A stretch of DNA of 8,750 bases from Actinomycetes bacterium (GTDB lineage Bacteria > Actinomycetota > Acidimicrobiia > Spongiisociales > UBA5794), in assembly GCA_023336855.1 (NCBI GenBank), contig JAMBLK010000344.1, positions 1 to 8,750 of the forward strand, in the 5' to 3' direction. Position numbers and translations under genes: made by a program. This document shows, one piece after another, positions 1-5,706 of the stretch. The stretch's first letter is position 1. Each line of letters begins with the position of its first letter. The notes below the pieces were generated by a model. It searched no databases and was not told the DNA's origin. It worked only from the letters and a program-made list of their open reading frames with translations.

Positions 1-16
1 ATGCAAGAATCGAACC

Positions 17-262
17 ATGAAGAAGCGCGATCCACACGAGCATCCCCCGGGTCCCCTGGAGCCCCTCGTACGGATAGGAGATCCCAACGAGGCGAACCTC
101 CTGGCCGCCCAGCTTCGTTCTGAGGGCATCTCGGTACATGTCCACGGTGAACTCTCGGGTCCGTATCCCGTCGGTGTCGGCGGCCTCGCGGAGGTCGAGC
201 TCTGGGTAGACGAGAATCACATGGCCCAGGCACGGGCCGTCGTCGCGGAATTCCGACTTTAG
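17..262 (+). CDS. DUF2007-type small protein (putative signal-transducing domain)
   Basis: An 81-residue soluble protein. Residues 17-42 read as the DUF2007 signature (VRIGDPNEANLLAAQLRSEG followed by ISVHVH), and the protein ends with a second half typical of the fold (VELWVDENHMAQARAVVAEF, about residues 60-79). The family has a ferredoxin-like alpha/beta fold and is sometimes called a putative prokaryotic signal-transducing protein; its biochemical role is not known. No convincing ribosome binding site lies in the 16 bases before the chosen ATG, and the frame stays open to the window edge, so the true start may lie further upstream. The gene converges on prcA with only 17 bp between the two stop codons and no visible terminator. 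Confidence is good that it is coding and fair for the family; nothing links it functionally to the proteasome. Confidence 0.8.
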   Translation: MKKRDPHEHPPGPLEPLVRIGDPNEANLLAAQLRSEGISVHVHGELSGPYPVGVGGLAEVELWVDENHMAQARAVVAEFRL

Positions 263-279
263 CGCCTGTCTGTGCCGGG

Positions 280-951
280 TCAGGTCGGCGGAGCGATCTC
301 GTCGATGCTGAGCCGGCGGAACTTTCTACGACCGAGCGAACGGTCGAGCACACCGGCCTCCCAATCGCCGGGGGGTATCTCATTCTCGGTGGCGTCCTGG
401 ATCGATCTCGTCGTCAAAGCGATCGCGTCCTCGAGGCCCATGTCCGACCGATGGCTGCTTCCGATCTCCTCAGTCAGGCGATCCTCATCGCCGCCAAGGA
501 TGGCGAAGTCCTGCTTGTCACGCAGCGTGCCGTCGTAGCGGACGTGGAAGAGGTGGTTGTCGTCGTCGCCGAGTTCAGCGACTACGACTTCGACTTCATA
601 GGGCTTCACCTCATGTGTGAAGATCTGTCCAAGCGTCTGGGAGTAGGCGTTGGCGAGGCCTTTTGCCGTTACGTCTCCACGGGCGTATGCGTATCCCTTG
701 ACGTCGGCGTATCGGATACCTGCGACACGCAACATCTCGAACTCGTTGTATCGACCGACACCCGCGAAGGCGACACGATCGTAGATCTCGCCGGTCTTGT
801 GCAACGACCGGTTCGGGTTCTCACCGATCAGGAGGATTCCCCCGTCGTACTCCACGACCGCGATAGGGCGACCACGCTGGATCCCCTTCCGTGCGAACTC
901 GGCCCGATCCTTGATCAGCTGTTCGGGCGGGACGTAGAACGGCATCGTCAT
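280..951 (-). CDS. prcA: 20S proteasome alpha subunit PrcA
   Basis: A 223-residue alpha subunit of the bacterial 20S core, which forms the two outer seven-membered rings that gate the chamber and receive the ATPase. The N-terminus (FYVPPEQLIKDRAEFARKGI) matches the gate region and first helix of actinobacterial PrcA. The stretch ENPNRSLHKTGEIYDRVAF (44-62) is strongly conserved and carries Lys52, the position of the pocket lysine that binds the ATPase C-terminal tail in mycobacteria. GYAYARGDVTAKGLANAYSQTLG (86-108) and KPYEVEVVVAEL (116-127) are also typical. There is no N-terminal threonine nucleophile, as expected of an alpha subunit. The C-terminus is about 25 residues shorter than in M. 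tuberculosis, where the tail is variable. The ATG overlaps the prcB stop as ATGA and has GGAGGG about 6 bases upstream; a second ATG two codons on is an alternative. It is the last gene of the operon. Confidence 0.97.
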   Translation of the reverse strand: MTMPFYVPPEQLIKDRAEFARKGIQRGRPIAVVEYDGGILLIGENPNRSLHKTGEIYDRVAFAGVGRYNEFEMLRVAGIRYADVKGYAYARGDVTAKGLANAYSQTLGQIFTHEVKPYEVEVVVAELGDDDNHLFHVRYDGTLRDKQDFAILGGDEDRLTEEIGSSHRSDMGLEDAIALTTRSIQDATENEIPPGDWEAGVLDRSLGRRKFRRLSIDEIAPPT

Positions 952-1736
952 GGTCGACCCTCCATCACATCGATCGCGATCGGAGCGATCTCCTCATCGG
1001 GAACCTCGCGGTAGCCATCCGCCGTGACGGTGACGATGTTCGGATAGATGCCCCTCTTCGGATCGGGCCCACCCGTCGCTGCGTCCTCCTCAGAGGCAGC
1101 CACGAGTGCCTCGACGGCCACCCTGATGGCGGCGGGCTCGGCGAGTCCGGGGGTCCAGGCGCTCTTCAGAAACGCTCGTGCCTCGGATCCACCGGACCCG
1201 GTGGTGGCGTAGTCCTGTTCGTCATATCGACCGCCAACCACGTCGTAGCTGTAGAGCTTCCCAGCTTCTTCCTGCTCGTCGTAACCGCAGAAGAGCGGCA
1301 CAACCACGAGTCCCTGGAATGCGAGCGGAAGGTTGCCGCGCACCAATCGTGCCAGGAAATTCGCTTTGCCGTCGAGGCTCAACCGCATGTCCTCGATCTT
1401 CTCGTAGTGCTCCAATTCCGTTTGGAACAGCTTGGTGAGTTCCAGTGCCATGCCGGCCGTCCCCGAGATGGCAACGGCGGAACGGTCATCCGCGGGGTAG
1501 ACCTTCTTGACCCGACGGTGTGCGATGACGTTCCCGGCAGTGGCTCTTCTGTCACCTGCCATGACGACACCGTCGGCCCAACGCATCGCAAGGATCGTCG
1601 TGGCCTCAGGAACCTCGAGCGAACCGTGGGGAACGTCCCACGTGGGGGCAAGATCGTGCCGGTCCAACAACGAGGCGAAACTCGCCGCGGGGACGATGCC
1701 CCCATCGAGGGGAGACAGCGGCAGGGCGTTGGTCAT
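948..1736 (-). CDS. prcB: 20S proteasome beta subunit PrcB (precursor with propeptide)
   Basis: A 262-residue catalytic subunit of the proteasome inner rings, an N-terminal threonine hydrolase made as a precursor. Residues 1-45 form the propeptide; self-cleavage before Thr46 would expose the nucleophile of the mature chain, TTILAMRWADGVVMAGDRRA. In mature numbering Thr1, Asp17 (residue 62) and Lys33 (residue 78, in RRVKKVY) are all present, and GSGGS (180-184) supplies the active-site serines. Other family stretches are SGTAGMALELTKLFQTELEHYEK and ATGGPDPKRGIYP. The residue before the nucleophile is Ala45 (codon GCC), where beta subunits usually have Gly; this could slow processing. The start overlaps the pup stop as ATGA, with AAGGG upstream, so expression is probably coupled to pup. 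The stop in turn overlaps the prcA start. Confidence 0.97.
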   Translation of the reverse strand: MTNALPLSPLDGGIVPAASFASLLDRHDLAPTWDVPHGSLEVPEATTILAMRWADGVVMAGDRRATAGNVIAHRRVKKVYPADDRSAVAISGTAGMALELTKLFQTELEHYEKIEDMRLSLDGKANFLARLVRGNLPLAFQGLVVVPLFCGYDEQEEAGKLYSYDVVGGRYDEQDYATTGSGGSEARAFLKSAWTPGLAEPAAIRVAVEALVAASEEDAATGGPDPKRGIYPNIVTVTADGYREVPDEEIAPIAIDVMEGRP

Positions 1737-1927
1737 TGGCCGCCCTTCTGGACGTAGTTCTTCACGAACTCCTCAGCGTTCTCTTCGAGCACGGTGTCGA
1801 TCTCGTCAAGCAGGTCGTCGATTCGCTCACCGATCTCCTCAGCGGAGCCGGCCGTTTCGATCTCATCGTGGTCGGTTTTAGCACCGGTACGGTCTGAAGA
1901 TCGTTGTGTTCGTTCTTGTTCAGCCAT
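1733..1927 (-). CDS. pup: Prokaryotic ubiquitin-like protein Pup
   Basis: A 64-residue, mostly disordered, acidic protein tag that is joined to substrate lysines to mark them for the proteasome. The C-terminal half (IDDLLDEIDTVLEENAEEFV, residues 36-55) is the conserved helix-forming region that binds the ATPase coiled coils, and the protein ends YVQKGGQ. The terminal Gln means Pup must be deamidated by Dop before ligation. Lys61 is at the position known for Pup-Pup linkage in mycobacteria. I chose the start at 1927 rather than an in-frame ATG at 1945: it has GGAGGG at good spacing, gives the usual 64-residue length and begins MAEQE, like known Pups that start MAQEQ. The start overlaps the 3' end of dop by 8 bp and the stop overlaps prcB by 4 bp, so the three genes are likely translated together. 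Confidence 0.97.
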   Translation of the reverse strand: MAEQERTQRSSDRTGAKTDHDEIETAGSAEEIGERIDDLLDEIDTVLEENAEEFVKNYVQKGGQ

Positions 1928-3404
1928 CGTTCCCTCCAAGGGCACGGATCATCGTTGCCGCGGTCGGCGAGGCATCGAGCATGGTTGCCACGAGACTTCT
2001 CGTGCCTCTCAACGGTTCCATCATAGGAACGCGTTTGAGCGTCTCTTCACCGATGTCAAAGACGAGAGAATCCCAGTTGGCAGCCACCAACTCATCCGGG
2101 TACCTGCGGACACAGATCCCCCTGAAGTATGCCCGCGTATCTTCCGGAGGCTCAGCGACCGCCGATTCGATCTCCTCATCGTTGAAGAGTCGCCGCATCG
2201 CTCCTCGATCCACCAGGCGCTGATACAGGCCTCTTCTTGGATCGATGTCGTGATACTGCAGATCGAGCAGGCGGAGCTTCGGGTGGTCCCACGAGAGGCC
2301 ATCACGAGTCCGATAGGCCTCGAGGACTCGTAGCTTCGCCGTCCAATCGAGCCGGTCGGCCGTGCTCAGGGGATCTCTCTCCAGGTCGATAAGGATCGTC
2401 TCCCACTCGTCGAGGACCTCCACCCAGATCGGGTCCACACCTCTCGCCCTGGCGTACTCCCGAACCACCTGGAGGTACTCCGCCTGGATCTCCAGTGCCG
2501 TCAGTCGACCATGTCCCACCGTCTCCATCGAGTAGCGGAGAGTTGGGTCGTGGCTGACGGACCAGACGTCGTTCACGGGATCGGCGAGTTCGATCGCGTC
2601 GTTGAGTGCGCCGTCCTCGATCGCATCGAGGACCAGTGCCGTTGTTCCGAGTTTGAGGAACGTCTGGATCTCGCTTCGGTTGGCGTCGCCGATGATGACG
2701 TGCAGTCTCCGGTATCGCGCGGGATCCGCGTGGGGTTCATCGCGGGTGTTGATGATGGGTCGTTTGAGCGTGGTCTCGAGTCCGACCTCCTCTTCGAAGA
2801 AGTCGGCACGCTGCGTGATCTGATAGTCGACCGGGGGACGCCCGTTCTCCGAGCCGACCTTGCCGGATCCGGTGAAGATCTGGCGTGTGACGAAGAACGC
2901 TGTGAGTTGCGTCACGATCGCGTCGAACGGGATCGAGCGAGCGATCAAGTAGTTCTCGTGGAAGCCGTACGAGTTGCCTTTGCCATCGGTGTTGTTCTTG
3001 TGGATGACCATCCGTTCGTTCGGGCCGAGCAGTTCCTGTGCAGTTGCCATTGCTTCGACCAACACCCATTCGCCCGCCTTGTCGTACAAGGCGGCCGAAC
3101 GCGGATCGGTGCACTCCGGGCTGGAGTACTCGGGATGTGCATGATCGACGTAGAAGCGCGCCCCGTTGGTGAGGACCGTGTTGACGAGTGCGGTATCGGA
3201 ATCGATGGTGGGACTGTCGACGGCTCCACGTCCACGCAGATCTCGCCCCGGACTCTCCTCATCGAATGACCAGCGGATCCTCGAACGATTCCCTGCATAG
3301 GCGTTGACCACTGCCGAGGAGGCGACGACCGGGTTGAAGCCGGCCTGGTTGAGAACGGTGATCCCGAACTCGGTTTCGGTACCGAGGACCTTACGCAGCG
3401 CCAT
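1920..3404 (-). CDS. dop: Pup deamidase/depupylase Dop
   Basis: A 494-residue enzyme that converts the Pup C-terminal Gln to Glu and also removes Pup from tagged proteins; it shares the glutamine-synthetase-like fold with the Pup ligase PafA. The N-terminal GTETEFG (8-14) supplies the nucleotide and metal-binding glutamates. YVDHAHPEYSSPECTDP (85-101) carries Asp87, aligned with the catalytic aspartate of the family. VGLETTLKRPIINTRDEPHA (207-226) and YRRLHVIIGDANRSE (231-245) are strongly conserved, and the C-terminal part has DTRAYFRGICVRRYP and WDSLVFDIG. The segment at about 46-80 (RWSFDEESPGRDLRGRG and following) is the Dop loop, which PafA lacks, so this is Dop rather than the ligase. 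No clear ribosome binding site precedes the ATG, which lies 6 bp after the arc stop; translational coupling is likely. Confidence 0.97.
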   Translation of the reverse strand: MALRKVLGTETEFGITVLNQAGFNPVVASSAVVNAYAGNRSRIRWSFDEESPGRDLRGRGAVDSPTIDSDTALVNTVLTNGARFYVDHAHPEYSSPECTDPRSAALYDKAGEWVLVEAMATAQELLGPNERMVIHKNNTDGKGNSYGFHENYLIARSIPFDAIVTQLTAFFVTRQIFTGSGKVGSENGRPPVDYQITQRADFFEEEVGLETTLKRPIINTRDEPHADPARYRRLHVIIGDANRSEIQTFLKLGTTALVLDAIEDGALNDAIELADPVNDVWSVSHDPTLRYSMETVGHGRLTALEIQAEYLQVVREYARARGVDPIWVEVLDEWETILIDLERDPLSTADRLDWTAKLRVLEAYRTRDGLSWDHPKLRLLDLQYHDIDPRRGLYQRLVDRGAMRRLFNDEEIESAVAEPPEDTRAYFRGICVRRYPDELVAANWDSLVFDIGEETLKRVPMMEPLRGTRSLVATMLDASPTAATMIRALGGNDG

Positions 3405-3410
3405 GGATTC

Positions 3411-5126
3411 TCAGAGGTACTGCCCCGGGGTCACCGCTTCGACCGCGCGACTGTCGCGATCTCCCTCGATCAGGGTCCGGACGTACACGATCCGTTCGCC
3501 CTTCTTCCCGGAGATCTTCGCCCAGTCATCGGGGTTGGTCGTATTCGGCAGATCTTCCTGCTCGCGGAATTCCTGTGTCACGGATGCAAGGAGATCGGCA
3601 GTGCGCAGACCGCTCTCTCCCCCGGCGATCTCGCGCTTGATGGCTTCCTTCTTCGCTCGACGCACGATGTTCTCGATCATCGCTCCCGATGCGAAGTCCT
3701 TGAAGTACAGAATCTCGCGATCGCCGTTCGCGTACGTCACTTCGAGGAACCGGTTGTCCTCGTCTTCCCGATACACCTTCGCGACGACAGCATCGACCAT
3801 CTCGGTCAACATCGCGTCGAGGTCACCGTCGTGGCGAGCCAGTTCGGCGCCGTCGTATGGCAGGTGGTGGGTGAGATAGATACCGAAGATCTGCCCGGCG
3901 GCGTCCCTGCCGGGACGTTCGATCTTGATCTTGACGTCCAACCGGCCGGGGCGAAGAATCGCAGGGTCGATGAGATCTTCTCGGTTCGATGCACCGATCA
4001 CGATGACGTTCTTGAGCGCCTCGACCCCATCGAGCTCCGAAAGGAGCTGAGGAACGATCGTCGACTCCACATCCGAAGAGATGCCCGTGCCTCTCGTCCG
4101 GAACAGGGAGTCCATCTCGTCGAAGAAGACGATCACAGGCACACCCTCATCGGACTTCTCCTTCGCCCGTTGGAAGATCAGCCTGATCTGACGTTCGGTC
4201 TCACCGACATACTTGTTGAGGAGCTCCGGCCCCTTGACGTTGAGGAAGTAGGAGCGCGTGTCCTCGCTCCCCTCCTTCTTCGCAACCGCCTTCGCCAGGC
4301 TGTTCGCAACGGCCTTGGCGATCAGGGTCTTCCCACAGCCGGGCGGTCCGTAGAGCAGCACACCTTTCGGCGCGGCCAGGTCATACTCGGCGAACCGCTC
4401 CTTGTGGACATACGGAAGTTCGATGGCGTCGCGAATAACCTCGATCTGGTCACCGAGTCCGCCGATCTGCAGATACGTAACGTCCGGGACTTCCTCGAGG
4501 ACGAGCTCCCCGACCTCGGGACGGATGAGCCTCTCAAGGACGAGTCCCGTGAGCGGATCGATACGAACGTGGTCGCCGACGCGCAGGGGTTCGTCTTCGA
4601 CCACCTGAGAACGGCCGACAACTCGCTCCTCGTCGCCTCTGCTCAGAATGATCAGCCGGTCTTCGGAGATGACCTCCTTGACGGTCACCACCTCACCGGC
4701 GGGGTCGTAGCTGCGCATGTCGACGACGTTGAACGCTTCATTGAGGATGACTTCTTGTCCGATTCCGAGTGCCTTGAATTCGACGGTCGGCTCGACATTG
4801 ACTCGGAGCTTGCGCCCGTTGGTGTTGACGTCGACGGTTCCATCTTCGTTGCGCCGCAGGATCGTCCCGAAGGGATTCGGCGGCGCCGTCAGTTTCTCAA
4901 CCTCCTCGCGGAGGAGAGCCAACTGCTCACGGGTCTCCTCGAGGGCGGCGGCAAGTTTCTCGTTCTGGCCCGCAGCCTGAGCGATCTTGCCCCTCGACTC
5001 GAGGAGCCGTTCCTCCAGGAGCCGCACGCGTCGGGGTGCGTCTTGGAGTCGGCGCCTCAGCACCGTGATCTCCTCGTCGAGGAGCAGGACTTTCCTGTTG
5101 AGTTGATCGTCTTCGTGCTGGCTCAC
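3411..5126 (-). CDS. arc: Proteasome-associated AAA+ ATPase ARC/Mpa
   Basis: A 571-residue hexameric unfoldase that recognises Pup, unfolds the tagged protein and threads it into the 20S core. Residues about 8-80 are charged heptad-like sequence predicted to form the coiled coil that binds Pup. Residues 81-205 fit the two OB-fold domains of the interdomain ring. The AAA+ domain has Walker A GPPGCGKT (260-267), pore loop KYVGE (305-309), Walker B VIVFFDEMDS (331-340), sensor 1 in VIVIGASN (374-381) and the LRPGR arginines (391-395). The protein ends GQYL, the tail that inserts into the alpha ring and opens the gate. The start is GTG, with AGAGGA about 9 bases upstream. It is the first gene of the arc-dop-pup-prcB-prcA operon. 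Mycobacterial orthologues are called Mpa; other actinobacterial ones ARC. Confidence 0.97.
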   Translation of the reverse strand: MSQHEDDQLNRKVLLLDEEITVLRRRLQDAPRRVRLLEERLLESRGKIAQAAGQNEKLAAALEETREQLALLREEVEKLTAPPNPFGTILRRNEDGTVDVNTNGRKLRVNVEPTVEFKALGIGQEVILNEAFNVVDMRSYDPAGEVVTVKEVISEDRLIILSRGDEERVVGRSQVVEDEPLRVGDHVRIDPLTGLVLERLIRPEVGELVLEEVPDVTYLQIGGLGDQIEVIRDAIELPYVHKERFAEYDLAAPKGVLLYGPPGCGKTLIAKAVANSLAKAVAKKEGSEDTRSYFLNVKGPELLNKYVGETERQIRLIFQRAKEKSDEGVPVIVFFDEMDSLFRTRGTGISSDVESTIVPQLLSELDGVEALKNVIVIGASNREDLIDPAILRPGRLDVKIKIERPGRDAAGQIFGIYLTHHLPYDGAELARHDGDLDAMLTEMVDAVVAKVYREDEDNRFLEVTYANGDREILYFKDFASGAMIENIVRRAKKEAIKREIAGGESGLRTADLLASVTQEFREQEDLPNTTNPDDWAKISGKKGERIVYVRTLIEGDRDSRAVEAVTPGQYL

Positions 5127-5152
5127 GGTCGAATCCTCTTCGCTGACACCTT

Positions 5153-5180
5153 CGAGTCTGTTGCGACTCGTCCTCCGAGT
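5153..5180 (-). promoter_or_regulatory. Two overlapping inverted repeats upstream of arc
   Basis: Two small inverted repeats share one arm. The first is CGAGTC at 5153-5158 and GACTCG at 5165-5170, a 6-bp stem with a 6-base loop. The second is ACTCG at 5166-5170 and CGAGT at 5176-5180, a 5-bp stem with a 5-base loop whose minus-strand loop is GAGGA. They cannot both form at once because both use 5166-5170. They lie 27-54 bases before the arc start codon, next to the candidate -10 box. They may be an operator for a dimeric regulator or a leader RNA structure; short repeats like these can also occur by chance. Confidence 0.35.
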
Positions 5181-5206
5181 GTAGGCGCCACGCCCATTTG
5201 CGGGAA
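5178..5206 (-). promoter_or_regulatory. Weak candidate promoter for the proteasome operon
   Basis: On the minus strand, TACACT (5183 to 5178) matches four of six bases of a -10 box. TTCCCG (5206 to 5201) sits exactly 17 bases upstream but matches only three of six bases of a -35 box. A transcript from here would have a leader of roughly 45 bases before the arc GTG. The site is placed by eye and other promoters in 5127-5312 are possible. Confidence 0.25.
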
Positions 5207-5275
5207 CCCGAGAGATCCTGCCGTATGGCCCTGCCCCGGTCCCTAAATGAACTCGTTGTTCGGTGGTCGGGTGAC

Positions 5276-5281
5276 TATCTT
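5276..5281 (+). promoter_or_regulatory. Possible -10 box for the ferredoxin gene
   Basis: TATCTT matches four of six bases of the -10 consensus and lies 31 bases before the ferredoxin ATG. No good -35 box sits 16-18 bases upstream; the nearest candidate, TTGTTC at 5256-5261, is only 14 bases away. The 186-bp gap between the divergent arc and ferredoxin genes must hold start signals for both. Confidence 0.2.
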
Positions 5282-5312
5282 TCTTCCGTCACACCCCGAA
5301 AGGACACATGCC

Positions 5313-5558
5313 ATGAAGGTCTGGATCGACCAGGATCTCTGCACAGGCGACGGAATCTGCGAAGAGATCGCACCCGACGTCTTCGTACTTCTCGACGACG
5401 GACTCGCGTATGTACGCGAGGGCGAGAAGATCTTCGCTGCATCAGAGGGCAACACACAAGGCGCTGAAGGTCTCGCGAACTTCCCCGACGATCAAATGGA
5501 CGCCGTCGTTGAATCAGCCGAAGAGTGCCCGGGCGAGTGCATCTTCATAGAGCCGTAG
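5313..5558 (+). CDS. Small ferredoxin with Asp in the cluster motif
   Basis: An 81-residue, strongly acidic electron-transfer protein. Cluster ligands are Cys10 and Cys16 in CTGDGIC and Cys72 in ECPGEC; the central position of the first motif, where a [4Fe-4S] ferredoxin has Cys, is Asp13. This pattern fits a [3Fe-4S] cluster or an Asp-coordinated [4Fe-4S] cluster like that of Pyrococcus furiosus ferredoxin. A further Cys76 four residues on is not needed for a single cluster of this type. APDVFVLLDDGLAYV (20-34) and CPGECIFIEP at the end are typical of actinobacterial single-cluster ferredoxins. I chose the ATG at 5313, which has AAAGGA about 7 bases upstream, over an in-frame ATG at 5247 that adds 22 residues unlike the family. 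It is transcribed away from arc. Its electron partner is unknown; cytochrome P450s are common partners for such ferredoxins, but none is in view. Confidence 0.92.
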   Translation: MKVWIDQDLCTGDGICEEIAPDVFVLLDDGLAYVREGEKIFAASEGNTQGAEGLANFPDDQMDAVVESAEECPGECIFIEP

Positions 5559-5581
5559 GATTCAGGCCGCAGGCCTGAATC
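5559..5581. repeat. Perfect 10-bp palindrome with 3-base loop
   Basis: GATTCAGGCC (5559-5568) and GGCCTGAATC (5572-5581) are perfect inverted arms around the loop GCA, beginning at the base after the ferredoxin stop codon. No T-run follows on either strand, so it is not a textbook intrinsic terminator, although it would protect an mRNA 3' end. It could equally be part of a dispersed palindromic repeat together with the TACTGAGTA repeats that follow. Confidence 0.85.
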
Positions 5582-5583
5582 GG

Positions 5584-5613
5584 TACTGAGTATCAAGTAC
5601 TGAGTACTGAGTA
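5584..5613. repeat. TACTGAGTA direct repeats
   Basis: Three copies of TACTGAGTA occur at 5584-5592, 5598-5606 and 5605-5613; the last two overlap by two bases. The unit is itself nearly palindromic (TACT/AGTA around G). An inverted copy lies at 5697-5705 on the far side of the hairpin at 5621-5653, so the whole segment 5584-5705 has inverted ends. Confidence 0.85.
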
Positions 5614-5620
5614 AGTCCAG

Positions 5621-5653
5621 AGAGAGGTCGTGCCTTTCGGGTGCGGCCTCTTT
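5621..5653. terminator. Terminator-like hairpin between convergent genes
   Basis: AGAGAGGTCGTGCC (5621-5634) pairs with GGTGCGGCCTCTTT shifted around the loop TTTCG (5635-5639), forming a stem of about 14 pairs that includes four G-T wobbles. On the plus strand the stem ends in TCTTTC, a short U-rich tail suited to ending the ferredoxin transcript. On the minus strand the wobbles become A-C mismatches and the U-run is poor, so it works less well for trmI. Confidence 0.6.
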
Positions 5654-5673
5654 CGCGTCCGTCGAACAGTCTC

Positions 5674-5706
5674 CGTACTCGTTACGCAGTACTCACTACT
5701 CAGTAC
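5674..5706. repeat. Inverted partner repeat overlapping the trmI stop
   Basis: Read on the minus strand, this stretch carries TACTGAGTA (5705 to 5697) and then degenerate copies (GTGAGTACTG, ACGAGTACGG). It mirrors the repeats at 5584-5613. The last three trmI codons and its TAG stop (5696-5698) are encoded within it. Confidence 0.75.

Noticed and set aside
451..1014. A 187-codon plus-strand open frame opposite prcA
   Set aside because: It is antisense to unambiguous PrcA sequence and runs across the prcA/prcB junction; there is no start signal or motif.
2511..3269. A 252-codon plus-strand open frame opposite dop
   Set aside because: The opposite strand encodes conserved Dop motifs throughout. 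The antisense product is Asp/Val/Arg-rich shadow sequence with no recognisable domain.
3831..5246. A 471-codon open frame on the plus strand opposite arc
   Set aside because: It lies wholly antisense to the clearly coding arc gene and its leader. Its composition is that of a mirrored GC-rich coding frame and it shows no family motif.
5247..5312. N-terminal extension of the ferredoxin to an ATG at 5247
   Set aside because: The extra 22 residues do not belong to the ferredoxin fold, and a better start with AAAGGA upstream lies at 5313.
5584..5705. CRISPR array suggested by the short repeats
   Set aside because: The repeat unit is only 9 bases, copies overlap or are spaced by a few bases, there are no spacers of regular length, and no cas genes are present.
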